From contig JAUXVF010000012.1 in assembly GCA_030680355.1 (NCBI GenBank), positions 36,706 to 100,705 on the forward strand: DNA of 64,000 bases, given 5' to 3'. The translations under genes and the position numbers were made by a program. Source of the DNA: Caulobacter sp. Its GTDB lineage: Bacteria > Pseudomonadota > Alphaproteobacteria > Caulobacterales > Caulobacteraceae. A model generated the notes under the pieces. The model had not been told where the DNA came from. It was given only the letters and a program-made list of their open reading frames with translations, and did not search any database. This document shows positions 61,942 to 64,000 of the stretch, piece after piece. Every line of letters starts with the position of its first letter. The stretch's first letter is position 1.

Positions 61942-63237
61942 ATGACCGATCGTCCGATGCATCCCGAGACCCTGGCGCTTCATGCCGGCTGGCGCGCCGA
62001 CCCGGCCACCGGGTCAGTGGCCCCGCCCATCTACCAGACGACGTCCTATCAGTTCCGCGACTCCGAACATGCGGCCAACCTGTTCGCGCTCAAGGAACTG
62101 GGCAATATCTACACCCGGCTGGGCAACCCCACGACCGACATCCTCGAACAGCGGCTGGCCGCGCTCGAAGGCGGTTCGGCGGCGCTCGCCGTGGCCTCGG
62201 GCCAGGCCGCCTCGGCCCTGGCCATCCAGAATCTGGCCCAGGCCGGCGACAATATCGTCAGCTCGACCGACCTCTACGGCGGCACCTGGAACCTGTTCGC
62301 CAACACCCTCAAGGGGTTCGGCATCGAGGTGCGGTTCGTCGACCCGGCCGACCCCCAGGCCTTCGCCCGGGCGACCGACGACCGCACCCGCGCCTACTAC
62401 GCCGAGACCCTGCCCAATCCGAAGCTGTCGGTGTTTCCCATCGCCGAGGTGGCGGCCATCGGCCGTCCGCTGGGCATCCCGCTGATCGTCGACAACACCG
62501 CCGCCCCGCTGCTGGCCCGGCCGTTCGACCATGGCGCGGCCATCGTGGTCTATTCGACGACCAAATTTATCGGCGGCCACGGCACCTCGATCGGCGGCGT
62601 CATCATCGAGGGCGGAACCTTCGACTGGGGGGCCTTCCCCGCCCGCCAGCCTTTGTTCAACACCCCCGACGCCAGCTACCACGGCGCGGTGTGGAGCGAG
62701 GCGGCCAAGCCGCTGGGCCCGATCGCCTTTGTCCTGCGGGCCCGCACCGTGCTGCTGCGCGACCTCGGCTCGGCCCTGTCGCCGTTCAACGCCTTCCAGA
62801 TCCTGCAGGGTGTCGAGACCCTGCCCCTGCGCATCGCCCGCCACTGCACCAACGCCCAGGCCGTGGCCGACTTCCTCAAGGCCCGCGCCGGCGTGACCAA
62901 GGTCATCCATCCCTCGCAACAGACCGGCGTCCAGCGCGAGCGGGCCGACCGCTATCTGACCGGCGGCTTCGGCGGTCTGGTCGGGTTCGAACTGGCCGGC
63001 GGCCGGGCCGCTGGCCAGCGGTTCATCGATGCGCTGAAGCTGTTCTATCACGTGGCCAATATCGGGGATGCGCGCAGCCTGGCCATCCACCCGGCCAGCA
63101 CCACCCATTCCCAGATGTCGCCCGAAGACCAGGCGGCCGCGGGCGTCTCCCAGGGCTATGTGCGGCTGTCGGTCGGGCTCGAACACATCGACGACATCCT
63201 CGCCGATCTCGATCAGGCGCTGACCGCGGCGGGCTAG
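61942..63237 (+). CDS. metY: O-acetylhomoserine aminocarboxypropyltransferase
   Basis: A 431-aa PLP enzyme of the Cys/Met metabolism family. It starts PETLALHAGWRADPATGSVA, a MetY hallmark, and holds NIYTRLGNPTTDILEQRLAA. The PLP Lys is in VVYSTTKFIGGHGTSIGG, and further on come VWSEAAKPLGPIAFVLRART and HPASTTHSQMSPEDQ. It makes homocysteine from O-acetylhomoserine and sulfide. CAGGAG lies nine bases before the ATG. It stands between a sugar-acid transporter and a kdgK gene but has no obvious link with them. No SAM riboswitch is visible upstream. Confidence 0.94.
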   Translation: MTDRPMHPETLALHAGWRADPATGSVAPPIYQTTSYQFRDSEHAANLFALKELGNIYTRLGNPTTDILEQRLAALEGGSAALAVASGQAASALAIQNLAQAGDNIVSSTDLYGGTWNLFANTLKGFGIEVRFVDPADPQAFARATDDRTRAYYAETLPNPKLSVFPIAEVAAIGRPLGIPLIVDNTAAPLLARPFDHGAAIVVYSTTKFIGGHGTSIGGVIIEGGTFDWGAFPARQPLFNTPDASYHGAVWSEAAKPLGPIAFVLRARTVLLRDLGSALSPFNAFQILQGVETLPLRIARHCTNAQAVADFLKARAGVTKVIHPSQQTGVQRERADRYLTGGFGGLVGFELAGGRAAGQRFIDALKLFYHVANIGDARSLAIHPASTTHSQMSPEDQAAAGVSQGYVRLSVGLEHIDDILADLDQALTAAG

Positions 63238-63241
63238 GGCA

Positions 63242-63274
63242 ACGGGGACATGGACCGCAGGTCCGTGTCCCCGT
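63242..63274. terminator. Hairpin after metY
   Basis: A 15-bp stem (ACGGGGACATGGACC with its near-perfect complement, one G-U pair) and a 3-base loop start five bases after the metY stop. There is no U run, so it may be a Rho-independent terminator of the weak kind or a dispersed repeat. Confidence 0.6.
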
Positions 63275-63849
63275 GCATTCCGCGCATGGCGAAGCCGCTT
63301 CACGGGGCGGGGCCAAAGTGAAGGCAGGGAGGGGGCGGAGCGCTCCGGCTTCAGCCGGATGTCTGTTGGTCGTCTGTCTGAAGAATGCCGAGGCCATCGC
63401 GCTCCGCGAAGTCCGTTTTCCGGGTGCTGCGGTAGGCAGCCCGCTTAAGGCTCAGCCGCATCGACCCCCGGCGGGCGGGTGGTGGCAAACCATCCCCGGA
63501 CCGCATGCGTATCCCCCGCATGCCTGTCGCCCGTCCGGCCAGAGGTCGGTCCGGCGGCCTGCGTCGGGATGCCATTGGCGGCGACGCAGGGCCCTTCACG
63601 ACTGGCGCCGGGCCAAGCGTCCCGCTCGAACCCCGTCCCGCCGCCGCATCGGAACGCCTGGCCGAGACGCCCTCCCCATGCCGCGGGACAAGGAGAAGGA
63701 TACGGGCGCTCTGGCGGGTGGGGAGAGTGTGGCGTCTACCCTCTGAGCGTCTGGAGAAAGGTTCTGCGATTTCACGGGTTTGGAATTTTTCACAGCGCTG
63801 ATTCCGGGCGGGGATGGCCGTCTCCGGCAAGTGCGACTGCCCGCGCGCC
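63275..63849. other. Long region without a recognised gene between metY and kdgK
   Basis: Open frames on both strands here are arginine/proline-rich and match no family I know. A hairpin stands at 63502-63522 (GCATGCG, 7-base loop, CGCATGC). The end near 63770-63800 is AT-richer (TTTGGAATTTTTCACAG) than the rest. Possibilities are an unannotated structured RNA, a decayed gene or an upstream region. I could not match it to tmRNA, RNase P RNA, SRP RNA, 6S RNA or a known riboswitch. Confidence 0.4.
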
Positions 63850-64000
63850 CTAGCGGATAACCCTTGCGCCCTTGCCGGTCATGACGGCTTCGACCTCGGC
63901 GGCGCGGACCATGGAGGTGTCGCCGGGGGTGGTCATGGCCAGGGCGCCGTGGGCGGCGCCGTAGTCGACGGCGGCCTGGGGGCCCTTGCCTTCGAGGAAG
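63850..64000 (-). CDS. kdgK: 2-keto-3-deoxygluconate kinase, C-terminal end (partial)
   Basis: The last 50 codons of a minus-strand gene that runs off the right edge. The end reads LAMTTPGDTSMVRAAEVEAV then MTGKGARVIR and a stop. From memory this tail (HALAMTTPGDTSMxxxAEVE) is typical of alphaproteobacterial 2-keto-3-deoxygluconate kinases of the PfkB family. The sugar- and ATP-binding motifs lie outside the window. KDG is the shared product of galacturonate, glucuronate and pectin oligomer breakdown, which fits the lyase and transporter genes to its left. Confidence 0.75.
   Translation of the reverse strand, partial: FLEGKGPQAAVDYGAAHGALAMTTPGDTSMVRAAEVEAVMTGKGARVIR

Noticed and set aside
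63351..63853. Three overlapping open frames between metY and kdgK
   Set aside because: They are Arg/Pro-rich on either strand, overlap each other and lack good ribosome binding sites, so none is preferred as a gene.
1..64000. CRISPR arrays, insertion sequences, prophage genes, rRNA genes or a replication origin
   Set aside because: I saw no regularly spaced direct repeats, transposase or integrase motifs, rRNA-like sequence or DnaA-box cluster. The repeats found are short palindromes.

Overview
The window is chromosomal DNA from a high-GC alphaproteobacterium of the order Caulobacterales (Caulobacter, Phenylobacterium or Brevundimonas-like). The strongest markers are the divK-pleD-rpmG cell-cycle block (DivK and PleD look almost identical to their Caulobacter versions), the dusB-ntrB-ntrC-ntrY-ntrX-dat-hfq-hflX string, a DinB with an N-terminal cysteine cluster, and several small palindromic repeats of the kind scattered through these genomes. 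I see no phage, transposase, CRISPR array, plasmid gene or rRNA. One tRNA gene, serine UGA, is present. I could run no searches, so family names rest on motifs and memory.

Left third (1-25.6 kb): dinB and a HAD hydrolase lie divergent to divK-pleD. Then follow rpmG, two tandem Nudix hydrolases, a DUF4424 secreted protein, a VOC protein, and a two-gene unit of lower GC and unknown function (7.3-7.9 kb). Next come rnr, topA, a Pro/Ala-rich membrane protein, dprA-plsY, and pyrB with a dihydroorotase-like partner that has lost its metal ligands. An AEC transporter, a repeat cluster, an NADP-dependent oxidoreductase, ruvX, gatCA without gatB, an Aas-like acyl ligase and a lipoprotein hydrolase complete this part.

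Middle (25.8-44 kb): lipA with a RatA/Coq10-like gene, a short HPF-type gene, cinA/pncC, an MFS-spermidine synthase fusion and fused ispDF lead into the nitrogen regulation operon. In that operon both AAA+ regulators, NtrC and NtrX, lack the GAFTGA loop that sigma-54 activators need. Hfq, HflX, MazG and a GPH-type transporter follow.

Right third (44-64 kb): a secreted alpha/beta hydrolase with TPR tail, the replication and cell-envelope operon rlpA-tmk-holB-tatD-MBL, a sphingosine-phosphate-lyase-like PLP enzyme, an FkbM methyltransferase, an SbtA/SbtB bicarbonate transporter pair, tRNA-Ser, and a locus that looks built for pectin/hexuronate use. That locus has a carboxylesterase, a secreted pectate lyase, a 2-keto-pentenoate hydratase-like enzyme, two tandem hexuronate-type MFS transporters, metY, and the C-terminal end of a 2-keto-3-deoxygluconate kinase. 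The divergent promoter region between the lyase and the transporter operon carries a LacI-type operator candidate. About 0.6 kb between metY and the kinase has no convincing gene.
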